From contig NZ_QUSX01000001.1 in the NCBI RefSeq assembly GCF_003933245.1, positions 1,054,001 through 1,118,000 of the forward strand: a stretch of 64,000 nucleotides of DNA. The letters are read 5' to 3'. The position numbers and the translations under genes are program-made. Shown piece by piece: positions 53,171 to 62,816 of this stretch; position 1 is the stretch's first letter; each line of letters starts with the position of its first letter. This DNA is from Maribacter algicola (lineage in GTDB: Bacteria; Bacteroidota; Bacteroidia; Flavobacteriales; Flavobacteriaceae). The notes beneath the pieces are model-generated. The model was not told where the DNA came from. It made no database searches and saw only the letters and a list, made by a program, of their open reading frames with translations.

Positions 53171-54526
53171 ATGAAATACGCGTATATTCTATTCTTATTT
53201 ATACTTTGGGGTAAGACCTTCGGCCAATCCTATAGCGGTCTTTTTACAGATAATTTTAGCGGAATACATAACACCATTATCAATCCGGGTAGCCTTGCGG
53301 ACAGTCGTACTAAGTGGGAACTCAACCTTTTTTCCATCAATAGTGTAGCAAGTACTGATTATACCCCCTTGACCTTGGGGAATATCACTTCTTTTATTGA
53401 AAATGATAGTTTTGATAGTTTGGAGAGACTTGCTTCCGATACTAATAACTTTTTGATAAATTTAGATGTATTGGGGCCTTCCATACAATTTTCACTTAAT
53501 GAGAAAAACGGACTTGCGCTATTTACAAGAATAAGGGCCATTGGAAACGTAAACAATATTAACGGTACTCTTTTTGAAAGTGTTTATGATGGGTTTGCCA
53601 ACCAGGACTTTGATTTTGTTGCGAACAATATGGATTTTACCACACACGCTTGGGCTGAAATAGGCCTATCCTATGGATCAATACTGCTACAAAAAAAATA
53701 TCATAGGTTAAAAGGAGGGATTTCTTTAAAATACCTCCTTGGCGGAGGGGCTATTCAAGGTAGCAGTACTCAGCTTAATGGCCAGTACGATTCTAGTATC
53801 GAAGAGGTGTCCCTAAACGGTGACCTTTCCTATGCTTTTAGTGCTACGGAAACTGAGGGGGATGTTGACTATTTTGACAACCTTTCACCAGGGTATGGTT
53901 TTGATTTTGGCGTTGTTTACGAGTTTAGAACCCCCTCATCCTTAGCTCCTTCCAATGGCGATAATCCTAGGGGATTCAATCAATACAAACTAAGAATGGG
54001 GCTATCTTTTTTGGATATTGGAAAAATAACCTATCGCAATACGGAGAGCTCCACCTATCAAATTAATGCAACATTTGCTGCCCAAGATCTAGAAGAAGAT
54101 TTCATATCGGCCATTGAGGATCAGGTTGTTCCACAAACCCTTGTAAATAACCAAGCCTGGAAACTCCCTGGCACCATTAATTTAAACGTTGATTACTGGT
54201 TAACCAAGCAATGGTATCTGAACCTAAATATAAACCAAGGTTTGTTGGATATGAATGCCACTTTTAATAACAACCCTTTGAATCTTATTACGCTTACACC
54301 AAGGTATGAATCCAGGATTTTTGGAGCCTATCTACCTATTTCTAATAGTAAATTAAGTGGAACCTCAATAGGCTTAGGGTTGCGATTGGGTCCGCTTTTG
54401 ATAGGTTCTGGAAGTTTATTTTCCAACCTAGGCAATAATGCCCAATTGGCAGACATATTCCTTGGACTTAAAATACCTGTGTACCACAAAAGAAAGAGTA
54501 AAGATTTCAAATCAAAAAAACAATAA
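53171..54526 (+). CDS. DUF5723-family outer-membrane-barrel-like protein
   Basis: A 451-residue exported protein (signal LFLFILWGKTFGQ). The N-terminal DNFSGIHNTIINPGSLADSR and repeated amphipathic beta strands (GLALFTRIRAIGNVNNING, LRMGLSFLDIGKITYRN) place it in the DUF5723 group of outer membrane beta-barrel-like proteins. I use the ATG at 53171 because the upstream TTG adds only four residues. It has its own promoter 2 and a paralog at 56385. Confidence 0.8.
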   Translation: MKYAYILFLFILWGKTFGQSYSGLFTDNFSGIHNTIINPGSLADSRTKWELNLFSINSVASTDYTPLTLGNITSFIENDSFDSLERLASDTNNFLINLDVLGPSIQFSLNEKNGLALFTRIRAIGNVNNINGTLFESVYDGFANQDFDFVANNMDFTTHAWAEIGLSYGSILLQKKYHRLKGGISLKYLLGGGAIQGSSTQLNGQYDSSIEEVSLNGDLSYAFSATETEGDVDYFDNLSPGYGFDFGVVYEFRTPSSLAPSNGDNPRGFNQYKLRMGLSFLDIGKITYRNTESSTYQINATFAAQDLEEDFISAIEDQVVPQTLVNNQAWKLPGTINLNVDYWLTKQWYLNLNINQGLLDMNATFNNNPLNLITLTPRYESRIFGAYLPISNSKLSGTSIGLGLRLGPLLIGSGSLFSNLGNNAQLADIFLGLKIPVYHKRKSKDFKSKKQ

Positions 54527-54642
54527 CCTACAATTGGTACGCCTTTTAAGTACCAAATTCAATTAAAAACCACTGTGCGCACCATACATTTTAAACAATT
54601 GACAAAATTTAGTATTTTACAACTCTAAGTCGTAAAAATAGT

Positions 54643-54726
54643 ATGAAACCCAAATTTAGGGATTTGTTATGGTACGTTAAATACCTCTTTAAACATCAAG
54701 CTATTAATCAAATTTTAAAGGTTTGA
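54643..54726 (+). CDS. short leader ORF overlapping the start of the metalloprotease gene
   Basis: A 27-codon ORF (MKPKFRDLLWYVKYLFKHQA, then INQILKV and TGA) whose stop overlaps the downstream TTG start as TTGA. Such stop-start overlap could couple translation. It may be only chance. Confidence 0.3.
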   Translation: MKPKFRDLLWYVKYLFKHQAINQILKV

Positions 54727-56111
54727 AATATCTCACTGTACTATTGTTCTTTTGGTTCTACCAATCAGCTGTTGGTCAGGGTTTCCAACAGGATATTGTA
54801 TACGAAGAAGTGGATGAAAGTTGCTTTGGCAACCAAAGCTATCAAGCGGACCCCGAAGCCGAGGCTATCGTGGACGAAATCATGGCCCAAATGGGCTTAA
54901 ACAGAACCTTTAAAATTAGGCAATGCCACAATATTCAAAACGCATTGGCCAGTATACAAGAAGATAATAGTGGTAAAAAAGACCCTTATATCCTATATGA
55001 CCCTGTCTGGCTTGCAAAGATGAAAAATAGCTCCCGTACAGATTGGGCTTCCATAGGAGTAATGGCCCATGAAGTAGGCCATCTTTTAAACTATCACTCT
55101 TTGAACAACGTGGGCAGCAATCATAGATATGAGATCAGTGCAGACCGATTTGCCGGGTCCACCATGGCCCGTATGGGTAGTACCCTTGAGGAAGCACAGA
55201 GCATGTTCAAAAATTATCCGGAAAAAGCCTCTAGCACCCATCCCGGAAGGGCGGAACGTTTGGAAGCCATAAAAGAAGGATGGAACCGAATCAATAATCC
55301 AACCCAAAGAACGGTTTTATTAAACGAAAATACCCCGGATCGGGATATTCTTCCAGAACTTATCATTAACAGGTATTACAAGGAAGCTGGCGGACAAAAA
55401 GAACTAGGCCAAATAAGGGAACTAAAATTTCGTGAAAAAATCACCGAAAAAATTGGTCAAAGCTTAAATGCCATATCCAACGAATTTCAACATGAATATG
55501 TGCTGAACCCAAATACCATATTGGTAAACAAAGCCTTGGAGGGACGGGATTACAGTGAGAATTACAAAGTTGAAAACGACTCTTTATTTTGGAAATATTC
55601 AAATGAGGAAAAATGGAATCCAGGTGCTCCTCGCATAGGAACAGAAAAACAAGATGACTATGAGTTTAAAAAGGACATTGAGCCAAGCTTGAGTAATTTT
55701 TTTGAAGACTTTGTTTTACTATCCAATCCAGAGGTAGCGACCTACAATGGCAGAGAAAGAATCGACGGCATCGAATGTTTTGAACTCAAATTGCCCGAAG
55801 AACGCATGGAATTTGGTGATCTTCAAAAAAAGGGCAAACGCGTGACGGTGGAAAAAAGTTATTTTTATCAAACAGCTACTGGACTCCTGTATGCCATCGT
55901 AGAAAAAGAGCTGATTGAATCTTTTAAAAAAGGAAATCCAAAAGATAAGAAAAACACCGAACGAAAAATAGTGTATGGACACTATAAAAAGTTTAACGAA
56001 CTACTTTTTCCTACCGAAATGAATACCAGTCTCGTTCCTCTAAAAAGTGATATTCCCCAAACCGGAGAAGGTATATATCAGGAACGAAAAATAACGGATA
56101 TTCAGTTCTAA
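54723..56111 (+). CDS. exported HExxH zinc metalloprotease (M48-like)
   Basis: A 462-residue protein with signal peptide (YLTVLLFFWFYQSAVGQ). The zinc motif HEVGH is at about residue 118 in WASIGVMAHEVGHLLNYHS, with an EISADRFAG segment downstream that supplies the third ligand, as in M48-like peptidases. The C-terminal half (KGKRVTVEKSYFYQ and so on) is a separate domain. TTG at 54723 is the only start that leaves a whole signal peptide, since an in-frame stop lies 18 nt upstream. It sits between the two DUF5723 genes. Confidence 0.8.
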   Translation: MKYLTVLLFFWFYQSAVGQGFQQDIVYEEVDESCFGNQSYQADPEAEAIVDEIMAQMGLNRTFKIRQCHNIQNALASIQEDNSGKKDPYILYDPVWLAKMKNSSRTDWASIGVMAHEVGHLLNYHSLNNVGSNHRYEISADRFAGSTMARMGSTLEEAQSMFKNYPEKASSTHPGRAERLEAIKEGWNRINNPTQRTVLLNENTPDRDILPELIINRYYKEAGGQKELGQIRELKFREKITEKIGQSLNAISNEFQHEYVLNPNTILVNKALEGRDYSENYKVENDSLFWKYSNEEKWNPGAPRIGTEKQDDYEFKKDIEPSLSNFFEDFVLLSNPEVATYNGRERIDGIECFELKLPEERMEFGDLQKKGKRVTVEKSYFYQTATGLLYAIVEKELIESFKKGNPKDKKNTERKIVYGHYKKFNELLFPTEMNTSLVPLKSDIPQTGEGIYQERKITDIQF

Positions 56112-56212
56112 CAATACTTGAAAAAGCGATATTTTGTAGGTCTTTTCTTTAAGTCTACCCAATACTTTCCTTCTTTACAATCAACTGATTATCAATCTCC
56201 TCATTCCAAATT

Positions 56213-56260
56213 ATACCCAATAATGGGTATTTATTTATTTGGCCTTACCTGTTATATTTG
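56213..56260 (+). promoter_or_regulatory. putative response-regulator site plus -7 box, promoter 3
   Basis: ATACCC AATAAT GGGTAT (56213-56230) is the most symmetric copy: TACCCAA TA ATGGGTA fits the inverted 7-2-7 heptamer layout bound by NarL-type regulators. Exactly 22 nt later lies TATATTTG (56253-56260). The first gene of this unit starts at 56385. Confidence 0.7.
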
Positions 56261-56307
56261 ATTTTATCGATAAACCTATCTTTTTATCGACAAAAAGCAA
56301 TTTAACA

Positions 56308-56361
56308 ATGATAAAAACCATGAAAATTTTCTATCTTGAAAATCCCCCGCTTTGTCCGTAA
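56308..56361 (+). CDS. possible 17-codon leader ORF
   Basis: MIKTMKIFYLENPPLCP then TAA, between promoter 3 and the DUF5723 start at 56385. Short and AT-rich, so it may be chance, but it is the first ATG in the leader. Confidence 0.2.
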   Translation: MIKTMKIFYLENPPLCP

Positions 56362-56384
56362 GGACCTTCAAACCACCAACCAAA

Positions 56385-57776
56385 ATGCAAAGAGACCACT
56401 ATATTTTATCATTTATACTTTTTTTACCATTTCTGGCACTTGCCCAATTTGGACACGGCACCGTTTTTGACAACTATGGCGGAATCTATAATGTGGTGCA
56501 AAATCCGGCCAACAGTGTAGAATCCAAATACAGGTATCATATCAACGGTATGTCCTATCACTTTTTCAATCCCACCGAGATTGGCGAAACCGATTTTCAG
56601 GACATCATCCAAAATCCAAATGGTTTCAATGCTTTGGACTTTCAAGAAGTTGATGAAAAAAGTTTAAGTCTTAAAAATAACTCCATGGTTGACCAAGATA
56701 TTTTATTGCCCTCTGTTCTTTGGGGTTTTTCTCCCAGGCATGCCGCTGCTTTTCTATGGCGTTCCCGTTCCTACACGGATTACCAAGGCTACAATGGAGG
56801 GCTTTGGGCACGACTGACCAATCCCGATTATAACGGATCCATACCCATAAATACATCCAACTTCAACAATACCACCCACCAATGGGACGAATTTGGTATC
56901 AACTATGCCTTTGCAGCCATTAGGGGTAACTATCACTTTTTAAAAATTGGTGGCACCATTAAATATTTGGCCGGTAGGCGTGGTACAGAGGTGCGCGGCA
57001 GTCTTTCAACCGACGAAAACGGAAACATTACAGGCGTTGAACAATTAACCTATTTAAACACTGCCACCGCATCACTTCCTTCCAACGCTACAGCAGAAAC
57101 CGATGCATTTTACACCCATGCGATTGGGTTTGATTATAATGGACAGGGAATAGGTGGGGATATTGGCCTAGTTTACGAGTGGCGTCCAAGAGAGACTAAC
57201 CGGGTTGGCGCCAGGAATAGCAGTGCAACCGTTAACACATACAAGTTACGGTTAAGCGCCGCTGTTTTGGATATTGGAGGTATTGAGTACGGAAAAGAAG
57301 AAAAGGACATACGAAAGATGTTGTTTAAATTTGAAGGTAACTCAATTGAACCGGACAATACAGAAGAACTGTTCCAAACCTTGGATGGTGCAAATACCCA
57401 TACTCCACAGGATGAAAGGATTCAACAGGGCAGCGTCACGTTTGCGCTTCCCATGAGCTTAAACATCAATGCGGACTACCTAGTCCTGAATGACAATAAA
57501 TACTATGTAAACCTCAACTATGTGCAGGCGCTGACCTCCAAAGACGACGAATTTACAAATACTAGATTTGGTATGGCTACACTGGCTCCCCGGTATGAAA
57601 CCTCGGATTTTAGTGCAAGTATCCCTCTTGCGTATGTGATGGAAACCGGGAGTATCCATGTTGGATTGGCGGTTCGGTATAAATACATCACGGCCGGTTG
57701 TGTGAGCCTGCCCAACATGCCTTTAAATCACATTTATTTTGGAATCAGCCTGCCTGTTTTGGAAAAGGTATTTTAA
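56385..57776 (+). CDS. DUF5723-family outer-membrane-barrel-like protein, second copy
   Basis: A 463-residue paralog of the protein at 53171, with signal (ILSFILFLPFLALAQ). The opening GTVFDNYGGIYNVVQNPANS parallels the first copy. Beta-barrel strands follow (LRLSAAVLDIGGIEYGKEEK, SLNINADYLVLNDNKYYVNL). The ATG at 56385 gives the best signal peptide. A longer upstream start at 56352 (TTG) has no support. It is 11 nt upstream of the giant surface protein gene. Confidence 0.8.
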   Translation: MQRDHYILSFILFLPFLALAQFGHGTVFDNYGGIYNVVQNPANSVESKYRYHINGMSYHFFNPTEIGETDFQDIIQNPNGFNALDFQEVDEKSLSLKNNSMVDQDILLPSVLWGFSPRHAAAFLWRSRSYTDYQGYNGGLWARLTNPDYNGSIPINTSNFNNTTHQWDEFGINYAFAAIRGNYHFLKIGGTIKYLAGRRGTEVRGSLSTDENGNITGVEQLTYLNTATASLPSNATAETDAFYTHAIGFDYNGQGIGGDIGLVYEWRPRETNRVGARNSSATVNTYKLRLSAAVLDIGGIEYGKEEKDIRKMLFKFEGNSIEPDNTEELFQTLDGANTHTPQDERIQQGSVTFALPMSLNINADYLVLNDNKYYVNLNYVQALTSKDDEFTNTRFGMATLAPRYETSDFSASIPLAYVMETGSIHVGLAVRYKYITAGCVSLPNMPLNHIYFGISLPVLEKVF

Positions 57777-57787
57777 AAAGATTTAAT

Positions 57788-60700
57788 ATGAAAAGAAAAT
57801 TACTACTCCTCATTATACTAATTGTTACGACTTGGTCTTATGGTCAATATACGGCTATTCCTGACCCAAATTTTGAACAAGCTTTAATTGACCAGGGGTA
57901 CGATTCAGAAGGGGGGGCTGTCGATGGTCAAATATTGACTACTGATATCCAGAACATTACATTTCTCAATCTCACAGGCGACCCAAATTTTAATGTAAAC
58001 CAAAATGAGATAGGTTTAGGAATTACAGATTTAACAGGAATAAAGGATTTTGGGAGTTTGCAAGTATTATGGGTACAGGGTAATGACCTGACCGTGCTGG
58101 ATGTAGAAGGAATGTCTTCCCTTTTAGATATTCGAGCCTTTTTTAATGATTTGGAGCAAATTAACATTAACGGTCTGATCAATTTGGAGATTATAGGTCT
58201 TAACGTCAATAATCTTTCGGGTATTAATGTATCCACCAACACAAGTCTGGAGATTTTTGATATTGCCCAAAACAACCTTTTGGGTCTGGATATTTCTGGT
58301 CTTAGCAATTTAACCAACATGAACGTGCAGGACAACCCTAACTTATCCTGTATACAAGTGGAAAGTGCTGCAACGGCCACGTCCCTAAACGGCAATACCA
58401 ATTTTAGAAAAAATGGTGCTACTGTTTTTTCAAACTCATGTCCTTCTATTTACACTCAGATCCCTGATCGAAATTTTGAATCTGCTTTAATCTCGAACGG
58501 AATTGACACCCAAGGTGGTATCCCAAATGGTTTGGTACTGACTGCAGACATTTCGAACCAAACTAACTTGGATATTTCCAATCAAGGGGTAACGGACCTA
58601 ACTGGTTTGGAAGCGTTTACCTCTTTGGAAATACTGGATGTAAGTAACAATAATTTAAATGCTCTAAGACTTCAAAACCTTAGTTTAATTGAAATTTATG
58701 CTAATAACACTAATGTAGCTGGTGGCGAAATATTCTTTCAAAATGTGCCCAGTGGTTTACCATTGTCTAACGTAACTACCTTGGAATTAATAAATAATAG
58801 TTTAGGAAATGCATCTTCTAATTTTAGTTTTGGTGGTGTTCCTAATGTACAGACTTTGAATATTAGCGGAAATAATTTTGGCACCTTAACACTTGGGGGG
58901 CAAACAGATTATATTTCTAATCTCATTGCTTCCAATTGCCCAAACCTAAACAACTTGACCGGTTTAGGTTCTTTATCACAATTACAGGAATTGACCATTA
59001 CCAATTCCAATTTTACAAGCTTGGATTTTACCGGTTTAGACTTACTTAGTACGCTACGGGTTGACAATAACAACTTTGAATCTTTGAACCTCAAAGACAT
59101 TGACGACACACTAACGACGCTGAATGCCATCGGAAATGTTAATTTAAGCTGTATTGAAGTAAGTAATGTTGGCACCGCCCAGGCCCAAGGGGGGTGGCAA
59201 AAAGATGATGCAACAGAATACCGGACAGATTGTAGTACAGTCCAACCGTTTTTGGTATCTGCAACTCTAACCGGAGCGGGTATTGGGCCGAATTTCTCCG
59301 TTAATGAAGGTGAATCTTTCTCCATTGAAATAAATGCGTTAAGCGATGAAGCGGATGGACAGACTTTCAGCTACGCTTACGTTCCCAGTGGCATAAGCTT
59401 AGACGACTATACACCTCCACCAAACCCAAGTAGTTTTACTGTAAATAGTTCTCAGGTCGTTGATGGTAGAATCACTTTTGAGATTACAGATGATAACATT
59501 CCTAACGAAGGTGAAACAATAATTATCGAATTATTCGAAGACAATGAAAATTGGAATTGGGAAAATGCCTCCGCAAATGGGACAAGAACCTTTGAAATAA
59601 AAATAAATGATGCTCTGACCAATGCACCTTTAATAGTGGAGGCACAAATTAATGGTACAGAGGGCAGTGCTCCCAATTACAGTATCAGAGAAGGGAACAC
59701 TTTCAACATAGAATTCAACGCCCTGGGTAATGATTTTGAAAACCAAGATTTCCCTATTATTTTCGAGGTTACGGGAAACTCACAACCAGAGGACTATAAC
59801 GGCTCTACAAGCCCCAGTTCGTTTACAGTAAATGCATCCACGCCCATTGATGGCAGTATAGCTTTTGAAATCACAAATGACGGAGTTGATGAGTCTGGAG
59901 AAACCATTGTTATAACCCTTCCAAAACCAACATCAAATTATGAATGGGCAAATGCTGAGGCAGATGGGAGTTTAAGCTTTGAAATTATATTAACAGATGC
60001 TTTCCTTCAAACCAGTACTTTCTCTTCAGCTATCGTGGGTGCGAACCAAGACGCCAATGGGAATTATTTCGTAAATGAGGGAGATGAAATTGAGATTCAT
60101 ATTGAGGCTAATGAGATTAATTTACCTCAAGGTTCTCCATTCACATTCGAATATCAAGTTTCCACTACCGGCGATAGCAATGATTACGTCGTTGAATCAT
60201 CAAACCCTTATACATTTACCATTGACAACACTAGTAATCCAGACGGAAAACTTAATATAAAAGTTAACACCGACAATTTTAATGACGGTGGAGAAACTAT
60301 AACAATAGTACTTCAAAGTAATGAAAATGTACTTTGGGAGGATGGATATGACCAGATAACAGATTTTTATGAAGATGCATCCTTTACCTTTGAAATTGTT
60401 GACGTCCCACCTATTGGTTTTAATATAAAAGCTGAGTTAGAAAATACTGGCGGAACTGAAGGAAACGGAATCCAAGCTGGCAGAGATGGAGCTATAGAGG
60501 ATGGAATGGGTACTGATACTTTTACCCTTACTCTTAAAAATAATGATGGATCACCTTATGTGACCGACCAAGAATTGGTATTTCAAATAAATTTTATTCC
60601 AGACCCTAACCCTCAAAATGATGGAAAGAGTGCCGACGAAAGTGATTTTATCATTCCAACGCCCTCTGAAATAAGAATTGCACCTAGAACTTCCAGTGGT

Positions 60701-62812
60701 TCAATTACCGTTCAATTGCCTCAAGAAACCGAAGATGATATTCTTCATGAGTACTATCTCGCCGCTGTAACACAAGATACCGAAAGCCCCCCAATTCGAA
60801 TGCCGGAAGCATTACAAGCCAAAATTATTGATGATGAAGGAAAGTTTAGAGTTTTTTATACAATTGATAGTAGTAACCTTTTTTTGGCTGACTACCCAGG
60901 AGCTGGTTGTTGTGCTCACAATAATGTTGAGGAGGGAGAATCAATAAAGTTCTCGTTTAATGCAGAAAAAGGAGTAATTTTAAATGAAGAATATAAGATT
61001 GGCATATCCTATCCAAAAGCAACTCACCCAGAGGATGTTATGATTGATGCTCTGCAGGGCGAAAGTGAGGATTTTTATAATACCGCGGAATTTGAAGAAT
61101 TGTTTGATAATAGTGATAATCCTCCCAAAAGAATAGAAATCATTACATCTGAGGTAATTGAAAATGATCCAGATTTCAATTTATCTATTCGAACAATTGC
61201 TGATGGTGATCCGAAGGAAAAATTTGCGATTGAATTAACCTCCCAAAGCGATAACTTTCTTTTAATAAGTTCAAAAATAACCTATCCTGATTATGTAATA
61301 ATACCCACAATTCAAGCTTCTTTACAAGTATTGGATGATACAGCCGATGAAGAAAATCAAGAAGATAAAGGTGTTTTTAATATAAAGCTTGAAGATGAAG
61401 CAGGAGCTCCCATTGATATGTCAATTTATTATACTATCGAAGGAAGTGCCATAAATGGAACGGATTATGTCTTTTTAAGAGATTCTATATTTTTTGCTAG
61501 GGGAGAAATTGAAAAAACTATTGATATTGAAGCAATTGCGGATGATTTCCCAGAAGATACTAAGACTATAATTCTCACACTGTTGGATAAAAAAGGTTAT
61601 TCCATAAGCAGCAACAATAGGGGTATTGTTACCATACCAAAAAACGACCAAGATCTTATTGAATATTCAGTTACCCTAACAGCGCTTCAAGACATAATAA
61701 CCGAGTTGTCCGGTAGTAATGTAGGAACATTTGATGTTTCCATTTCTCCGGCCAATACTTCTGGAAACGATGTCATTGTAAATTATGCTTTTATCGATAA
61801 TGGAAAGCCTAACCCTGCAACAGAAGGTGAGGGTAATGACTTTACACAATCTGGCAATGGACAATTAATTTTTGTGAGTGGTGGCCCCTCAACACAACAA
61901 ATTACGGTCACCGCATTAGCCGATCCTGAGACGGGCCCAGAGGTTCCCGAAACTATAACGTTATCACTTGTAGATGGCAATCAATACAGTGCGGCGGCCA
62001 CTCCCGTTGCCGTAATGGAAATACTAAGTACAGAGGTAAATCGTGACAGACTTGATGAAAATGCATTGGAGGTTCAAGTGTTAAGTAATACCTGCGCAAA
62101 CTCCAATGAAGGTAATGTTATTATAAAAAATAATTCCCCTTTTGCTTATTTGGCAACAATAGTCAAAGAAGATGGAGAAGAAATTACTTTTTCTTTAAAT
62201 CCTCCAAAAGGTGAGGAAGAAAATGGTGAGATTGAAATAGAAAATCTACCTTCCGGTAGACATTTGGTCTCTTTTAAATTTGAGGACGAATCCATAGAAC
62301 TTATCCCCCCGATTTTTGAAATATTCATTGAAGCTTTAAATGGTACCTCCCTCAAAGCGAAAAGTATAGACTTTTCCAGTAAAATGGGATATTTAAAGGT
62401 ATCTGGTAGCAGGAAATATATTGTTTACAACAATGAAAAGGAGTACGTTTTCGATACACAAGGGTACGATGAAACTATTATTTCCGTACCGTTGGAAGAT
62501 GGAGTCAATAATCTAAAAATTAAAGGTGAAGCTGCCTGTCAAGGAATCTTGGAAACTACACTTAATTTAACAGAGTTGACAATATATCCGAACCCTAGCC
62601 AAGGAAGGATAATAATTAACGGGTTTTTAAGAGACAGCAAAGCTAAAGTTTTTGTTACCAGTCTAGAAGGTAAAAATATTTATACAGAAACAATGGAAAT
62701 AAAAAATAATCGCCTTGACCTTGATTTATCGTTCTTTCCTAGTGCACTATATATAGTAAATGTCGCTACGGAATCTGGTGAAAATATAGAATTTAAATTA
62801 TTAAAGAACTGA
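57788..62812 (+). CDS. type IX-secreted surface protein with LRR and Calx-beta-like repeats
   Basis: A 1,674-residue protein with a signal peptide (LLLLIILIVTTWSYGQ). Two leucine-rich-repeat blocks (about 20-215 and 220-475) each start with IPDxNFExALI and end with a LSCI cap. Then come Calx-beta-like repeats from about 485 to 1455 (NEGESFSIEINALSD, NEGDEIEIHIEAN, SGNDVIVNYAFID). A type IX sorting domain closes it (LTIYPNPSQGRIIINGF). It is probably an adhesin or binding protein on the cell surface. An upstream in-frame start lies within the preceding gene and was rejected. Confidence 0.9.
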   Translation: MKRKLLLLIILIVTTWSYGQYTAIPDPNFEQALIDQGYDSEGGAVDGQILTTDIQNITFLNLTGDPNFNVNQNEIGLGITDLTGIKDFGSLQVLWVQGNDLTVLDVEGMSSLLDIRAFFNDLEQININGLINLEIIGLNVNNLSGINVSTNTSLEIFDIAQNNLLGLDISGLSNLTNMNVQDNPNLSCIQVESAATATSLNGNTNFRKNGATVFSNSCPSIYTQIPDRNFESALISNGIDTQGGIPNGLVLTADISNQTNLDISNQGVTDLTGLEAFTSLEILDVSNNNLNALRLQNLSLIEIYANNTNVAGGEIFFQNVPSGLPLSNVTTLELINNSLGNASSNFSFGGVPNVQTLNISGNNFGTLTLGGQTDYISNLIASNCPNLNNLTGLGSLSQLQELTITNSNFTSLDFTGLDLLSTLRVDNNNFESLNLKDIDDTLTTLNAIGNVNLSCIEVSNVGTAQAQGGWQKDDATEYRTDCSTVQPFLVSATLTGAGIGPNFSVNEGESFSIEINALSDEADGQTFSYAYVPSGISLDDYTPPPNPSSFTVNSSQVVDGRITFEITDDNIPNEGETIIIELFEDNENWNWENASANGTRTFEIKINDALTNAPLIVEAQINGTEGSAPNYSIREGNTFNIEFNALGNDFENQDFPIIFEVTGNSQPEDYNGSTSPSSFTVNASTPIDGSIAFEITNDGVDESGETIVITLPKPTSNYEWANAEADGSLSFEIILTDAFLQTSTFSSAIVGANQDANGNYFVNEGDEIEIHIEANEINLPQGSPFTFEYQVSTTGDSNDYVVESSNPYTFTIDNTSNPDGKLNIKVNTDNFNDGGETITIVLQSNENVLWEDGYDQITDFYEDASFTFEIVDVPPIGFNIKAELENTGGTEGNGIQAGRDGAIEDGMGTDTFTLTLKNNDGSPYVTDQELVFQINFIPDPNPQNDGKSADESDFIIPTPSEIRIAPRTSSGSITVQLPQETEDDILHEYYLAAVTQDTESPPIRMPEALQAKIIDDEGKFRVFYTIDSSNLFLADYPGAGCCAHNNVEEGESIKFSFNAEKGVILNEEYKIGISYPKATHPEDVMIDALQGESEDFYNTAEFEELFDNSDNPPKRIEIITSEVIENDPDFNLSIRTIADGDPKEKFAIELTSQSDNFLLISSKITYPDYVIIPTIQASLQVLDDTADEENQEDKGVFNIKLEDEAGAPIDMSIYYTIEGSAINGTDYVFLRDSIFFARGEIEKTIDIEAIADDFPEDTKTIILTLLDKKGYSISSNNRGIVTIPKNDQDLIEYSVTLTALQDIITELSGSNVGTFDVSISPANTSGNDVIVNYAFIDNGKPNPATEGEGNDFTQSGNGQLIFVSGGPSTQQITVTALADPETGPEVPETITLSLVDGNQYSAAATPVAVMEILSTEVNRDRLDENALEVQVLSNTCANSNEGNVIIKNNSPFAYLATIVKEDGEEITFSLNPPKGEEENGEIEIENLPSGRHLVSFKFEDESIELIPPIFEIFIEALNGTSLKAKSIDFSSKMGYLKVSGSRKYIVYNNEKEYVFDTQGYDETIISVPLEDGVNNLKIKGEAACQGILETTLNLTELTIYPNPSQGRIIINGFLRDSKAKVFVTSLEGKNIYTETMEIKNNRLDLDLSFFPSALYIVNVATESGENIEFKLLKN

Positions 62813-62816
62813 AGAC

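Noticed and set aside
54534..54556. TTGGTAC/GTACCAA inverted repeat as a fourth regulator site
   Set aside because: Its arms have the opposite order (GGTAC then GTACC), the spacing differs, and no TAnnTTTG box lies 22 nt downstream.
56308..56400. Frameshift joining the 17-codon leader ORF to the DUF5723 gene
   Set aside because: The DUF5723 protein has a complete signal peptide from its own ATG, so no missing N-terminus needs to be explained.
57698..57787. N-terminal extension of the giant surface protein
   Set aside because: It lies inside the preceding DUF5723 gene in another frame, and the ATG at 57788 begins a proper signal peptide.
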